From contig JAILRP010000056.1 in the NCBI GenBank assembly GCA_024698075.1, positions 1-64,000 of the forward strand: a stretch of 64,000 nucleotides of DNA, in the 5' to 3' direction. The position numbers were made by a program, and so were the translations under genes. Source of the stretch: Lachnospiraceae bacterium. GTDB lineage: Bacteria; Bacillota; Clostridia; Lachnospirales; Lachnospiraceae. This document shows positions 18,594 through 28,452 of the stretch, in pieces. The notes beneath the pieces were generated by a model, which was not told the DNA's origin, made no database searches, and saw nothing but the letters and a program-made list of their open reading frames with translations. Position 1 is the stretch's first letter. The number at the start of each line of letters is the position of its first letter.

Positions 18594-19558
18594 CAGGGAT
18601 ATCTCTCCAATTCCGTGGTCTGTCTGTTTTGTGTGCTGCGTGTGTAATATTTCAGAAGCAGCTTCAGATGAAGAGCAATAAAAGCCTTCAGCCTGAGCTT
18701 CCTTCCGATAAGGGGATTATCCTCGGAAAGAAGCGTCCTTATCTTATCACTGTAGCGCCTTATGTCCTCTTTATCCGGCATGTCACAGACGAGTTCATTC
18801 TGTACGGCCGTTATAAACTCATAGAGCATGAACCGGCCGCATTCGTTTTTCAGTTCGGGGTGCGACTCATTTATAAACTGCTCCATCAGCAGGTTGGCCT
18901 CGGCATTGTTCCTGACCATTCCGCTCTTTTTGGAATTGCTGCCGCTCCTCTCACGGAAATGATATTTCGGTGCCGGATCGTAGACGATCCTGCCGGCTTT
19001 CGACAGGAGCTTATCGACCACTATCCTGTCCTCAACCGTAACATCGGTGCGAAAGCTTAACCCTTCAAATATCTTTTTCGAAAAGAGCTTGTCCCAGCAG
19101 TGCAGGAAAAATCCATCGTGGTCAAGCGTTACCGCAAGCGCTTCGCTCGCCGAGAGGACAACGGGATCTGTTGGCTCATCGGACAGGGTTTTGTTCATGA
19201 ACTCGTAAAACCGTCCGCAGACCGCTATGTCGGCGTCATACTTTTTGATGTTTCCGAGCATGCTCTCAAACATGTCGGGCTCGATATAGTCATCGGAATC
19301 GACGAACCCCAGATAGTCTCCGCAGACCGCCGAAAGTCCCCTGTTCCTCGCATCTGCAATTCCTTTTGCGGGGCAGGTTATGAGCTTTATGCGCTTATCG
19401 GCCCCGGCATACTTTCTGCATATCTCTTCCGATGCATCGTCCCCGTGCCCGGCTACTATGATGAGCTCAAAATCCTCATATGTCTGGGCGAGCACGCTTT
19501 TTATGCTTTGCTCAACGTATCTTTCAACGTTGTATACTATCATTATGATGCTTATCAT
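18593..19558 (-). CDS. GT2-family glycosyltransferase
   Basis: A 321-residue GT-A enzyme with ISIIMIVYNVERYVEQSIKS, FELIIVAGHGDDASEE and GFVDSDDYIEPDM as the metal-binding DDx site. The start is the ATG at 19558, which overlaps the stop of the WbsX-like gene (ATGA); the longer frame upstream adds only an arginine-rich leader that is the shadow of that gene. The typical GT2 GSxD signature is replaced by AGHGDD, a small deviation. Sugar unknown. Confidence 0.9.
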   Translation of the reverse strand: MISIIMIVYNVERYVEQSIKSVLAQTYEDFELIIVAGHGDDASEEICRKYAGADKRIKLITCPAKGIADARNRGLSAVCGDYLGFVDSDDYIEPDMFESMLGNIKKYDADIAVCGRFYEFMNKTLSDEPTDPVVLSASEALAVTLDHDGFFLHCWDKLFSKKIFEGLSFRTDVTVEDRIVVDKLLSKAGRIVYDPAPKYHFRERSGSNSKKSGMVRNNAEANLLMEQFINESHPELKNECGRFMLYEFITAVQNELVCDMPDKEDIRRYSDKIRTLLSEDNPLIGRKLRLKAFIALHLKLLLKYYTRSTQNRQTTELERYP

Positions 19559-20643
19559 CCGACTGCCCTTTTTATCGCCTCGAGATATGCGAACCCGCGT
19601 TTTTCGTCTGGCTCCACGAAAGCGCCTTCTCCCCATTCGTTCCACGCATTCACATATATGAAACCGTTATCGCGTCCTTCCGTTTTCTCTTTGAGCCTTC
19701 GCAGCGTTTCCTCAAAAAGCTCCGGAGACGTTCCCGTGTATACGAGTCCTTTGTATCCCCTGCGCGGCGTATTGTCCCAGTCGGGGATAAGTCCCGGAAA
19801 CTCGTTTTCGGCATAGTTCCGTGATGCTATCGCCTTCATGATGCGCGGTGCGCTGATCCTTCTCTCAAGAACGTATCCCATCTTCGCTCCAACGAGGTGG
19901 TTTCGGATGCTCCGTATCAGCGTTCCCGCGTTATAGCAAAATGTCCCTGCCGCGCCGAGATCGTTCTTCAGCGTATATCCGGGTTCAAAGTAATAATATG
20001 CGTCTATTAAGTCGGCTCTTGCATCAGAGCCCGCTGCACCTTTGCCCGATATGACATAAACCCCGTCAAATCCTTCCTCCTTTGCCCATCCGTCAAACGC
20101 GCTCCGCATCTCATCAAAGCACGGGATGTCGAAGGTTTTGTATATCTGCCATACCGGCCTGTTGCCGACCTTGATATATCGCTCGTCCTTAAAGAACGGC
20201 AGCAGATAGTCGAAATACTTCTTCCAGTCGCTCCTGCTTCCGTACTCCTGGGCTATCAGTATCTGATCCGACTGGCCGTACCACGTCCTCGTCCATGTTT
20301 CGTTGGCCCAGCATATGTTATACCTTATGTCTATCTCGGGATGTTCAAGAAGTGTCCTGAGGGGCTTTTCCATCAGGACTTTTCCGTTGAAGTAATACTG
20401 ATATATCGACCATCCGTATACGCCGTATTTTTTCGCCATCCCGGCCTGATCGGCGAGCACCTTCGCGCCGTCTTTGTCAAGATCGTAATAATTGCCGCCC
20501 AGAGGGACCCTCGGCTGGTCATGCCCCTTAAAGAGCGGAAGGGCGCGCTTTACCGCAACCCATTCCGTATAGTTCCTGCCCCACCACATGTCGTTTTCCG
20601 GAAAGGTATGAAACTGTGGCAGATACATGCACATTATCTTCAT
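19555..20643 (-). CDS. WbsX-like glycosyltransferase/GH99-like protein
   Basis: A 362-residue protein with the WbsX (GH99-like) signature: YLPQFH at residues 7-12, WGRNYTEWVAV, GWSIYQYYFNGK, WANETWTRTW and the ending NAWNEWGEGAFVEPD. Such proteins are common in surface polysaccharide loci of anaerobes and are annotated as glycosyltransferase or endo-acting hydrolase; the biochemical role is not settled. No signal peptide is present, so it probably works in the cytoplasm. It overlaps both neighbours by 1-4 bases. Confidence 0.88.
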   Translation of the reverse strand: MKIMCMYLPQFHTFPENDMWWGRNYTEWVAVKRALPLFKGHDQPRVPLGGNYYDLDKDGAKVLADQAGMAKKYGVYGWSIYQYYFNGKVLMEKPLRTLLEHPEIDIRYNICWANETWTRTWYGQSDQILIAQEYGSRSDWKKYFDYLLPFFKDERYIKVGNRPVWQIYKTFDIPCFDEMRSAFDGWAKEEGFDGVYVISGKGAAGSDARADLIDAYYYFEPGYTLKNDLGAAGTFCYNAGTLIRSIRNHLVGAKMGYVLERRISAPRIMKAIASRNYAENEFPGLIPDWDNTPRRGYKGLVYTGTSPELFEETLRRLKEKTEGRDNGFIYVNAWNEWGEGAFVEPDEKRGFAYLEAIKRAVG

Positions 20644-21773
20644 TACTGTTTCATCCAGACGGTCTTGTTCACGATATGTGTATAGCTCTGTATGAGCTTT
20701 ACAACCTTTACCGATACGTTGCCGTCAGCATAATCGAGTGCCTCGGCCGTACGCTCGCCGGCCTCATTCATGGCAACTGCAAGCTCAACTGCCTGGCACA
20801 CATCGCGGCTCTTGATGCCGCCGATGACTATCGTTCCCTTGTCAAGCACTTCAGGCCGTTCCGTCGATGTCCGAATCAGCACCGCGGGGAAGCCTAGCAT
20901 CGCCGACTCTTCCGACAGCGTGCCCGAATCCGAAAGGACGCAGTACGCATTTTTCTGAAGCTTATTGTAATCAAGAAATCCGAAGGGCTTCATGCTCGAA
21001 ACAAGCGGATCGAACTTGAACCCTCTCTTTTCTATGAACTTGGCACTTCTCGGATGCGTGGAATAGATCACGGGCATCCGGTATTTCGCCGCGATGACGT
21101 TCACGGAGTTCATAAGCTCCATGAAGTTTTCCTCTATGTCGATATTCTCCTCCCGGTGTGCAGAGAGCAGGATATATCCGCCGGCTTTTAGCGACAGACG
21201 CTCGAGAACGTCGGATGCTTCTATCTCATCCTTATGTGCCTCTATGACTTCCTTCATCGGCGAGCCCGTAACGAACACGGTCTTGCCGTCTATGCCCTCC
21301 GAGAGCAGATATCTTCTCGAATGCTCGGTATAAGGAAGATTGATGTCCGAAATATGGTCGACTATCTTGCGGTTTATCATCTCGGAGACGTTCCAGTCCC
21401 AGCACCTGTTGCCCGCTTCCATGTGAAAGATAGGTATCTTAAGCCTCTTTGCGCTTATGGCGCACAGAGCGGAATTCGTATCTCCGAGCACGAGCAGCGC
21501 ATCCGGCATCTCCTTGGCGAGAAGGGAATATGACTTTGCGATGATGTTTCCCATCGTCTCTCCGAGATCGGCGCCTACCGCCTCAAGATAGTGGTCGGGA
21601 CGTCGCAGCCCCAGATCCTCGAAAAATATGTCATTCAATGTATAGTCGTAATTCTGGCCCGTGTGGACAAGTATGTGGTCAAAATACCTGTCGCAGCATT
21701 TGATCACTTCGGAAAGCCTTATGATCTCCGGACGGGTCCCGACTATTGTGCAAACCTTCAGTTTATCCGACAT
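20643..21773 (-). CDS. capG: UDP-N-acetyl-L-fucosamine synthase, 2-epimerase (CapG/WbjD/FnlC)
   Basis: A 376-residue non-hydrolysing UDP-HexNAc 2-epimerase: TIVGTRPEIIRLSEVI at the start, HTGQNYDY, LVLGDTNSALCAI, FHMEAGNRCWDWNVSEMINRKIVDH and the C-terminal SDSGTLSEE and IRTSTERPE. In this branch the enzyme performs the last step, epimerising the UDP-HexNAc made by CapE and CapF to UDP-L-FucNAc. The position directly after capE and capF supports this over plain WecB. It follows capF by 2 bases. Confidence 0.9.
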   Translation of the reverse strand: MSDKLKVCTIVGTRPEIIRLSEVIKCCDRYFDHILVHTGQNYDYTLNDIFFEDLGLRRPDHYLEAVGADLGETMGNIIAKSYSLLAKEMPDALLVLGDTNSALCAISAKRLKIPIFHMEAGNRCWDWNVSEMINRKIVDHISDINLPYTEHSRRYLLSEGIDGKTVFVTGSPMKEVIEAHKDEIEASDVLERLSLKAGGYILLSAHREENIDIEENFMELMNSVNVIAAKYRMPVIYSTHPRSAKFIEKRGFKFDPLVSSMKPFGFLDYNKLQKNAYCVLSDSGTLSEESAMLGFPAVLIRTSTERPEVLDKGTIVIGGIKSRDVCQAVELAVAMNEAGERTAEALDYADGNVSVKVVKLIQSYTHIVNKTVWMKQ

Positions 21774-21775
21774 CT

Positions 21776-22885
21776 CTATACCTCTTCATAATAAGTGTCA
21801 CCGTTAAGCGGATCGAACACCTCATTGACCCACATGACCGTAGCCATGTCATCGTCTCCGACATTCGTGATGCTGTGCGTATATCCGCATGGTATGTCAA
21901 CTACTTCGAGCCTCTCTCCCGACACGTGATATTCCGTCACCTTATCGCTTCCGACTTTCCGAAGGCGGATGAGCCCCTCGCCTTTTACTACGAGGAATTT
22001 CTCATTCTTGGTGTTGTGCCAGTGGTTGCCCTTTACTATCCCGGGATGGGATATATTGATGGAAACCTGTCCCCTGTCTGCGGTCTTTAAGAATTCTGTA
22101 AATGACCCTCTCGCATCTTCGTGCATCATGAGCGGATACATAAAATCATCTTCGGGGATATAGCTTAAATACGTGCTGTACAGTTTCTTCTGGAATCCGT
22201 CGGTAAAATCCGGAAGCGAGAGGTTCTGCCTCGATTCGGCGAAAGAATAAAGAAGTTCCGGTATGCGTCCGAGCTTGACATCATAAACGCACGGAACGTA
22301 TCCGTAGCCATCCCTTACATGTTCCTTATCCTCGAGGCACAGGAGCAGTTCATCAATGACATCATCTATGTAGGCAAGGTGCAGCAGTGTCTCGGGATCG
22401 TTGACTTTTATCGGAAGACCGCGTGCTATGTTATTGCAGAACGTAGCCACGACGGAATTGTAGTTTGGCCTGCACCACTTGCCGAAAATATTCGGGAATC
22501 TGTATATGACGGATTTTGCACCTGTCTTGGCACTGTGAACGGATACTATGTCCTCCCCGGCCTTTTTGCTGACTCCGTAAGGATTGTCAAGTTCCGCCTG
22601 TATGGATGAAGACACCGCAACCTTTGCCTTGTTGCCCGCCTTCTCGAGCAGCCCGACGAGCTTTTCGGTAAATCCGAAATTCCCCTCCATGAACTCCTCG
22701 TTCCTCTCGGGCCGGTTGATCCCGGCAAGGTGGAACACAATGTCACAGTCTTTCGTATATTCCGGAAGCAGCGTCGGATCTGTATCTATGTCATACGGAC
22801 AGACCACTGCCCCGTCAATGCGCTGCAGGCGCTGTATGAGATTTTTCCCGAGAAAGCCTCCGGCACCGGTAACGAGTATCTTCAC
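21776..22885 (-). CDS. capF: UDP-sugar 3-epimerase/4-reductase with cupin domain (CapF/WbjC/FnlB)
   Basis: A bifunctional enzyme of UDP-L-FucNAc synthesis. The N-terminal SDR half has VTGAGGFLGKNL and a YGVSKKAGED motif (YxxxK); the C-terminal cupin (about 245-369, with HPGIVKGNHWHNTKNEKF) carries the metal-binding histidines of the epimerase. I place the start at the GTG at 22885, which has GGGAG 8 bases upstream, overlaps the capE stop by 4 bases (GTGA) and gives 369 residues, the length I recall for the staphylococcal protein. A GTG further upstream would only add a short leader. Confidence 0.92.
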   Translation of the reverse strand: MKILVTGAGGFLGKNLIQRLQRIDGAVVCPYDIDTDPTLLPEYTKDCDIVFHLAGINRPERNEEFMEGNFGFTEKLVGLLEKAGNKAKVAVSSSIQAELDNPYGVSKKAGEDIVSVHSAKTGAKSVIYRFPNIFGKWCRPNYNSVVATFCNNIARGLPIKVNDPETLLHLAYIDDVIDELLLCLEDKEHVRDGYGYVPCVYDVKLGRIPELLYSFAESRQNLSLPDFTDGFQKKLYSTYLSYIPEDDFMYPLMMHEDARGSFTEFLKTADRGQVSINISHPGIVKGNHWHNTKNEKFLVVKGEGLIRLRKVGSDKVTEYHVSGERLEVVDIPCGYTHSITNVGDDDMATVMWVNEVFDPLNGDTYYEEV

Positions 22886-23919
22886 TGTCTGTTCTCCCAC
22901 TCAAGGAGCTCATCCCTTACATAACCGATGGACATGAGCTTTTCCTTGACCTGCTCTACGTTCAGTATCTGCGTGTTGTTCGAATTGAACTCGGTAAGCT
23001 TTGCACGCTCGGTGCTGCCCTCCCTGAAATATTTGTCATAGTTAAGGTCCCTCTGATCGGCGGGAACGCGGTAGAAGTTTCCGAGGTCGAACGCCCTCGC
23101 GCACTCCTCGTTCGTCAGAAGTGTCTCATACATCTTTTCGCCGTGCCTTATGCCTATGACTTTCACTTCATTATCCGCATGGAATAATTCCTTTACCGCG
23201 GTCGCGAGCGTCTCTATCGTGCACGCGGGCGCCTTCTGCACCATGATGTCACCTGCCTCGGCATTTTGGAACGCAAATATGACAAGCTCCACCGCTTCCT
23301 CAAGGCTCATTATGAACCTTGTCATTGAAGGTTCCGTCACGGTAAGCGGCAGGCCCTGCTTTATCTGGTCTATGAACAGCGGGATGACGGAGCCGCGCGA
23401 ACACATTACGTTGCCGTACCTTGTCCCGCATATGAGCGTCTTTTCGGGATCGACCGTCCTTGACTTTGCGACGAAAACCTTTTCCATCATGGCCTTGCTC
23501 GTTCCCATCGCATTGACGGGATATGCGGCCTTATCCGTCGACAGGCATATCACTTTTGATACTCCCGCCTCTATGGCGCAGGTAAGGACATTGTCGGTTC
23601 CTATGACATTTGTCCGGACGGCTTCCATCGGGAAGAATTCGCAGCTCGGAACCTGCTTTAAGGCAGCCGCATGGAATATATAGTCAACTCCGTGCATGGC
23701 ATCCCTGACGCTCTGAATGTTCCTGACATCACCGATGTAATATTTGATCTTCGGATCGTTGTAGTGATGCCTCATGTCATCCTGCTTCTTCTCGTCCCGC
23801 GAAAAGATACGGATCTCCTTTATGTCGGTCTCCAGAAACCTTCTGAGTACGGCATTTCCGAATGAACCCGTTCCTCCCGTTATGAGAAGTGTCCTGTCTT
23901 TGAAAAAATTATCAGTCAT
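22882..23919 (-). CDS. capE: UDP-GlcNAc 4,6-dehydratase, inverting (CapE/WbjB/FnlA)
   Basis: First enzyme of the UDP-L-FucNAc branch: dehydration of UDP-GlcNAc with C5 epimerisation. 345 residues; ITGGTGSFGNAVLRRF near the N-terminus, LSTDKAAYPVNAMGTSKAMMEK with the MxxxK in place of YxxxK that marks this dehydratase group, and CGTRYGNVMCSRGSVIPLF. The ATG at 23919 is chosen because GGGAG lies 7 bases before it and the fold begins there. It overlaps the capD stop by 8 bases, so capD-capE-capF-capG form one unit. Confidence 0.94.
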   Translation of the reverse strand: MTDNFFKDRTLLITGGTGSFGNAVLRRFLETDIKEIRIFSRDEKKQDDMRHHYNDPKIKYYIGDVRNIQSVRDAMHGVDYIFHAAALKQVPSCEFFPMEAVRTNVIGTDNVLTCAIEAGVSKVICLSTDKAAYPVNAMGTSKAMMEKVFVAKSRTVDPEKTLICGTRYGNVMCSRGSVIPLFIDQIKQGLPLTVTEPSMTRFIMSLEEAVELVIFAFQNAEAGDIMVQKAPACTIETLATAVKELFHADNEVKVIGIRHGEKMYETLLTNEECARAFDLGNFYRVPADQRDLNYDKYFREGSTERAKLTEFNSNNTQILNVEQVKEKLMSIGYVRDELLEWENRQ

Positions 23920-25837
23920 TTGTCGGCTCCCATTTATGCGGTCTGTTGTCATATGTCCTGTCTATCGGGACGGACCCGTCGGGATTGCGCATCTGATAAG
24001 TGGGCACCATCTTCTTCACCCATTTTCTTATCGTGTCATCATCGGTCTCATCCTTGGACAGTTCGTTCATTATCTCAAGTTCCCTGAAGAATTCCTCTTC
24101 ATCAAACTCTATCGGCCTTCCTATGTGTATCTTGCTATTGGCCGTATCCTGGAGTCCTTCCTCCTCCATCAGCATCTCCTCATATAGCTTCTCCCCGGGA
24201 CGTAGACCCGTGAACTGTATCTGGATGTCCTCGCCCGGAACGTATCCCGATAAGCGTATGAGGTTGATGGCAAGATCAAGTATCCTGACGGGCTCTCCCA
24301 TCTCGAGCACGAATATCTCCCCGCCCTTAGCATATGCCCCGGCCTGGAGCACGAGCGATACGGCTTCGGGTATCGTCATGAAGTAACGGATTATGTTCGG
24401 ATGCGTCACGGTTACCGGCCCACCGGCCTCTATCTGCTTCTTGAAAAGCGGTATCACCGAACCGTTGCTCCCGAGCACGTTTCCGAACCTGACCGCCACG
24501 AACTCGGTTTCGCTCCTCTGATTGTAGGACTGAATGAGCATCTCGCATATGCGCTTGCTCGCACCCATTATGTTCGTGGGGTTGACGGCCTTGTCGGTCG
24601 ATATCATAACGAACCTTTTGGTCCCGTATTTCGACGCCGCCTCCGCAAGCTTCCACGTACCCATGACGTTGTTCTTTATCGCTTCGTTCGGTGAATCCTC
24701 CATGAGCGGGACATGCTTGTGGGCCGCGGCATGATATACGATGTCGGGATGGTATCTTTCAAACACCGAATTTACCCTGTTCGTATTTCTGACGCTGCCG
24801 ATGAGCACCTTCAGGTCAAGGTCGGGATATTTCCTCACGAGCTCCTGCTGGATCGCATAGGCGCTGTTTTCGTATATGTCAAATATTATGAGCTGCTTCG
24901 GCTTATGCGTGGCGATCTGACGGCAGAGCTCGCTTCCTATCGAACCGCCGCCGCCCGTGACCAGAATGACTTTGTCCCTGACATAGCTCATGATCGAATC
25001 TATATCTATCTTTACCTGGTCACGCCCGAGCAGGTCCGCGATGTCGACCTTCCTCAGCTGGCTGACATTGACTTCGCCGTTGACGAGCTGGTACATGCCC
25101 GGAAGAGTCTTCAGCTCACACTTGGTCTGCTTGCATATCTCGAGTATCTCCCTGATCGAAGACTTGGGAGCGGTCGGCATTGCGATGATGATCTCATCGA
25201 TATCGTACTTCACCGCATTTTCTATGATGGCATCCCTGCCGCCGACGACCTTTACGCCGTGGATGTAATTGCCGATCTTGGATGAATCGTCATCAATGAC
25301 GCACATGGCGTTCTTTTCGATGTAGCTCGAGGAGCGCATCTCACGGATAAGGGAATTGCCCGCATCTCCGGCACCGATGATCATCACGTTAACGCCCTTG
25401 GCATTGCTCACACGCTTTTCTATGAACGTCCTAAATGCCCGGTAGAAGAATCTGGTGATCGCAACGAGCGCGAGCAGGAACCCTCCGAAGAAAACGTAAC
25501 AGCTCCTCGGGTATATCCAGTGCAGGGCGAGGTTGACGATCAGCATCTGAATGACCGCGGATGCAAAGCACGCACCTAATATGCTCAGCATCTCAGGCGC
25601 ACCCGCATACTCCCACAGGCTCTGGTACAGATGGAACAGCCAGAAAAGCGCGAGTGTTATTATGATGGAATAGGGGAGAAAATTTTTTGCCGTGTCTATG
25701 TAAACCTGCTCCGGTATCGCAGATACGGAAAAATCAAATCTTGCGATGAGCGCAAGAAACGTTGCGACAACGACGGAAACCGTGTCGCACATCATCAGCC
25801 CTATTCGTCGGATTATCAGTTGTCTGCTCTTTATCAT
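23912..25837 (-). CDS. Membrane-bound nucleoside-diphosphate sugar 4,6-dehydratase (CapD/PglF type)
   Basis: A 641-residue protein: about four N-terminal transmembrane helices, a first Rossmann domain (VMIIGAGDAGNSLIREM, about 150-166) and a second, catalytic one (VTGGGGSIGSELCRQIA near 295, KAVNPTNIMGASKR with MxxxK). This is the CapD/WbpM/PglF family, which makes UDP-4-keto-6-deoxy-GlcNAc with retained configuration. The keto sugar could feed the reductase at 55071 (D-FucNAc or D-QuiNAc) or a nonulosonate precursor route. It is the first gene behind the promoter at 25869-25897. The ribosome site is weak (ACGGA). Confidence 0.93.
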   Translation of the reverse strand: MIKSRQLIIRRIGLMMCDTVSVVVATFLALIARFDFSVSAIPEQVYIDTAKNFLPYSIIITLALFWLFHLYQSLWEYAGAPEMLSILGACFASAVIQMLIVNLALHWIYPRSCYVFFGGFLLALVAITRFFYRAFRTFIEKRVSNAKGVNVMIIGAGDAGNSLIREMRSSSYIEKNAMCVIDDDSSKIGNYIHGVKVVGGRDAIIENAVKYDIDEIIIAMPTAPKSSIREILEICKQTKCELKTLPGMYQLVNGEVNVSQLRKVDIADLLGRDQVKIDIDSIMSYVRDKVILVTGGGGSIGSELCRQIATHKPKQLIIFDIYENSAYAIQQELVRKYPDLDLKVLIGSVRNTNRVNSVFERYHPDIVYHAAAHKHVPLMEDSPNEAIKNNVMGTWKLAEAASKYGTKRFVMISTDKAVNPTNIMGASKRICEMLIQSYNQRSETEFVAVRFGNVLGSNGSVIPLFKKQIEAGGPVTVTHPNIIRYFMTIPEAVSLVLQAGAYAKGGEIFVLEMGEPVRILDLAINLIRLSGYVPGEDIQIQFTGLRPGEKLYEEMLMEEEGLQDTANSKIHIGRPIEFDEEEFFRELEIMNELSKDETDDDTIRKWVKKMVPTYQMRNPDGSVPIDRTYDNRPHKWEPTND

Positions 25838-25868
25838 ATAATGTCCGTAACCATTTTCTCAAAAGTTC

Positions 25869-25897
25869 ATTATATCAAACAGACCTTGCTATTGCAA
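25869..25897 (-). promoter_or_regulatory. Internal sigma-A promoter for capD-capE-capF-capG
   Basis: TTGCAA and a perfect TATAAT are separated by 17 bases on the minus strand, inside the last codons of the ligase-like gene and just before capD. This should let the nucleotide-sugar half of the locus be expressed separately from the genes upstream. Confidence 0.65.
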
Positions 25898-27020
25898 TTA
25901 ACGCAAGGGTGCAAAGAAGGAACGGCGGCACTATGAAAAAGTTCTCCATGAAAGATGCTGCAAGGATCGCAAAGGTCGCCGCCACCGCGGCCTTGGCGGT
26001 GATGTTTTCCCCGGCGCATTCCCGAAGCGGCATAAGGCTCCTTATCATCACGAAAAGAGTAACGGCAAATACGAAAAGGCCGTGAACGATCAGGATGTCC
26101 AGAAGCCCGTTGTGTACCTCGAACATGCCGTTCATCCAGTCCACTTTGATAATGTATGAGCTTCCGATCCCCGTGACCGGCATCTTTAAAAATGCCGACC
26201 AAAGGTCAGCCCATATGGCATCACGTCCGGATATTATGTCCTTATAGAAGATCCTTATATCGAGCCTGTCCGCAAACCGGCCGAGCCATACATATACGAG
26301 GGATACCGCTATCGCTCCGGCAGTTGCCGCGGCGGTAAGAAGGCCATAGAACAACCTGTTTTTCCAGATCTTCATCGGTATCAGGAGCAGCACGGCGAAA
26401 ACTGCCAGGCCGATGAGCGCGCACCTTGCCCTGTACCATGCGATGATGTTATATCCCCAGATGAACATGAAGACGAGAAATGCCGACAGGAAGCGTGCCC
26501 CCGCGGGTTCGCTTTCCTTAAGCTTCTCGCGCATCATTATGATGCCCGTGACCGCGAACACAAATCCGGTGATGAGCACCAGTCCTCCGTAATTCGTGTT
26601 ATATCCCTTGAAATATCCTTTGACGTCAAAAGTCCAGTAGAAGAAATAGAATCCTACGTAAGCGCAGAGTATGGCGGCTCCGGCCCGGCTGAGCCTGATC
26701 TTCCCTGCAAGATACAGCATGATCAGAAGGTCCGCGGCGGTAAGCCACGCGCCCCATCCCGAGTCTATAAGGAGAAGATTGATGCCTGCAATGATGGCTC
26801 CCAAAGCCGCGAGCAGGAAAACCGGATCCCTTAAGGCAGCCTTAACGGGAACCGCTAAAAAAAACATGACGGCAAGGAACGCAAAAGATATGAGCGTTCC
26901 TAGCGGGGCCGCAACGCTGTACCACGAATAATAGTTCCACATCGCGGCCGTAAGTATGACGATCGCCGACACAAGTACGGCTTCCGTGATTTTACTGCCT
27001 GTCTGTCTTTCGTTTTCCAT
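25875..27020 (-). CDS. O-antigen ligase/polymerase-like membrane protein (first of two)
   Basis: A 381-residue polytopic protein (about 10-11 helices) of the Wzy/WaaL type. The characteristic piece is the extracellular loop and helix following it: FYKDIISGRDAIWADLW, then MPVTGIGSSYII and EVHNGLLDILIVHG, with the family's R in SGR and H before N. The ATG at 27020 gives the best start; the frame further upstream only runs into the flippase gene, which it overlaps by 29 bases. It is clearly related to the protein at 28442-29659. Either a repeat-unit polymerase or a ligase. Confidence 0.88.
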   Translation of the reverse strand: MENERQTGSKITEAVLVSAIVILTAAMWNYYSWYSVAAPLGTLISFAFLAVMFFLAVPVKAALRDPVFLLAALGAIIAGINLLLIDSGWGAWLTAADLLIMLYLAGKIRLSRAGAAILCAYVGFYFFYWTFDVKGYFKGYNTNYGGLVLITGFVFAVTGIIMMREKLKESEPAGARFLSAFLVFMFIWGYNIIAWYRARCALIGLAVFAVLLLIPMKIWKNRLFYGLLTAAATAGAIAVSLVYVWLGRFADRLDIRIFYKDIISGRDAIWADLWSAFLKMPVTGIGSSYIIKVDWMNGMFEVHNGLLDILIVHGLFVFAVTLFVMIRSLMPLRECAGENITAKAAVAATFAILAASFMENFFIVPPFLLCTLALIAIARSV

Positions 27021-28452
27021 GTACCGTATTCCTGACGATCTGCAAAGATTTTGTGATGATGCCGGAAACATCCCGATAGTACAGAAGGACCAGAAGGGCG
27101 GTCAGCACCGCTCCTATGATATAGCGTCCCGGGATCTTTCCGACGACAGCCAGCGAAAGGGCGATGAGCATCAGGTATGCAAGGATGTCTGTCAGCATAT
27201 TGTTTTCGATCGCAACATGTTTTTTTGTGAACCTGTATGCGAGCGCCCACATGAGAGCGTAGCTTGCCGCCGTCGCGGCCGCAGCCCCCATCGCTCCGAA
27301 ATTCGGGATGAGTGCAAGGTTTAATGCAACGTTCAGCACGGCGCCCGCTGACGTCGCCGCACCCATCGCACGCGGATCCTTAAATGCGAGGCATATGGAG
27401 CCGAGGAAGCCCGTAAGTGCCCCGAATATCACCGAGATGAGAAGCGGCGGCACATATACCCACGCCCCGAAAAAGTCCTTCCTGAACAGGAACGCCGCCA
27501 GAGGCTCGCACAGAAGTATGAGGACCGCACATCCTATTACCATGAAGCAGTTATACGCCCTGTACATCTGCGTGAAGAATTCGGAGCTCTTCTCGTCCTT
27601 ATAGCTTTTGGTCGCGCTCATCTGCCATGCCTGGGCAAACACTCTCTGAAAAACCATGAGTATCGCGGGTATCTTATAGGCCACTCCGTATACGCCGTTG
27701 ACGGCCGCCCCGCACAGGGCCAGCACGATATATCTGTCCGCGGCATTGTTTATCCAGCTTCCGGTCGAATATGCTATGAGCGGTGTTCCGTATGCCAGCA
27801 TGCGTCCCTTAAGGTCCTCATCCTCCTTAAGTCCGCTGACATGTCCCCTTTTCCTTCCGAGGACAAGCATGAGAGCGGCTGAACATGCATATGCGATGAT
27901 CTGTGACGCGATGTATCCGATGAGGCCGATCTTTATCACAAGAAGGAAAATGATGTTTGAGATTATCATTATGACCGTCGACATCACCGAGCCGGTCACG
28001 ACTATCGGCAGATCCTCACATCCCTGAAAGTAAAGCACCAGATACTCGAACAGCGAATTGGCGGCAAACAGGATGACGAACATCAGGATGTACCGCCTGA
28101 CTTCTTCGCCGGTAAAGGCAAATCCCATTATGCCCAGTCCGACCACTATGGCATCGGCGCGGAGCACGTATGACAGCCCCGTGCGCAGTATGCTGCCCCT
28201 CATGTCATGCTCTTCTATCCCGAAGCGCAGGGCGGCCTCCCCCATATTGAAAGTAAGGGCCGGCACGAGCAGCAGGAGCGTTACCTGCATCACATCCGCG
28301 ATCCCGTATTCATATGTCGACAGGACATCCGTATAGAGCGGGACCAGCAGGAACACCAGTATCTTCGATACGAAATTGCTGACCGAGAAAAGTGCTATAT
28401 TTCCGGCAAGATATCCGAACTTGCCCTTTTCCTTTTTTTCCTTATGAGCCAT
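26992..28452 (-). CDS. Wzx-type polysaccharide flippase (third)
   Basis: A 486-residue polytopic flippase: LAGNIALFSVSNFVSKILVFLLVPLYTDVLSTYEYG is the usual first helix and loop, followed by about 12-14 helices. The start is the ATG at 28452 (MAHKEKKEKGKFG), which has GAGG 6 bases before it; a GTG four codons earlier is poorly placed. It overlaps the ligase-like gene upstream by 11 bases and the next one by 29. It probably exports the unit built by the upstream GT genes. Confidence 0.92.
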   Translation of the reverse strand: MAHKEKKEKGKFGYLAGNIALFSVSNFVSKILVFLLVPLYTDVLSTYEYGIADVMQVTLLLLVPALTFNMGEAALRFGIEEHDMRGSILRTGLSYVLRADAIVVGLGIMGFAFTGEEVRRYILMFVILFAANSLFEYLVLYFQGCEDLPIVVTGSVMSTVIMIISNIIFLLVIKIGLIGYIASQIIAYACSAALMLVLGRKRGHVSGLKEDEDLKGRMLAYGTPLIAYSTGSWINNAADRYIVLALCGAAVNGVYGVAYKIPAILMVFQRVFAQAWQMSATKSYKDEKSSEFFTQMYRAYNCFMVIGCAVLILLCEPLAAFLFRKDFFGAWVYVPPLLISVIFGALTGFLGSICLAFKDPRAMGAATSAGAVLNVALNLALIPNFGAMGAAAATAASYALMWALAYRFTKKHVAIENNMLTDILAYLMLIALSLAVVGKIPGRYIIGAVLTALLVLLYYRDVSGIITKSLQIVRNTVHGKRKTDRQ

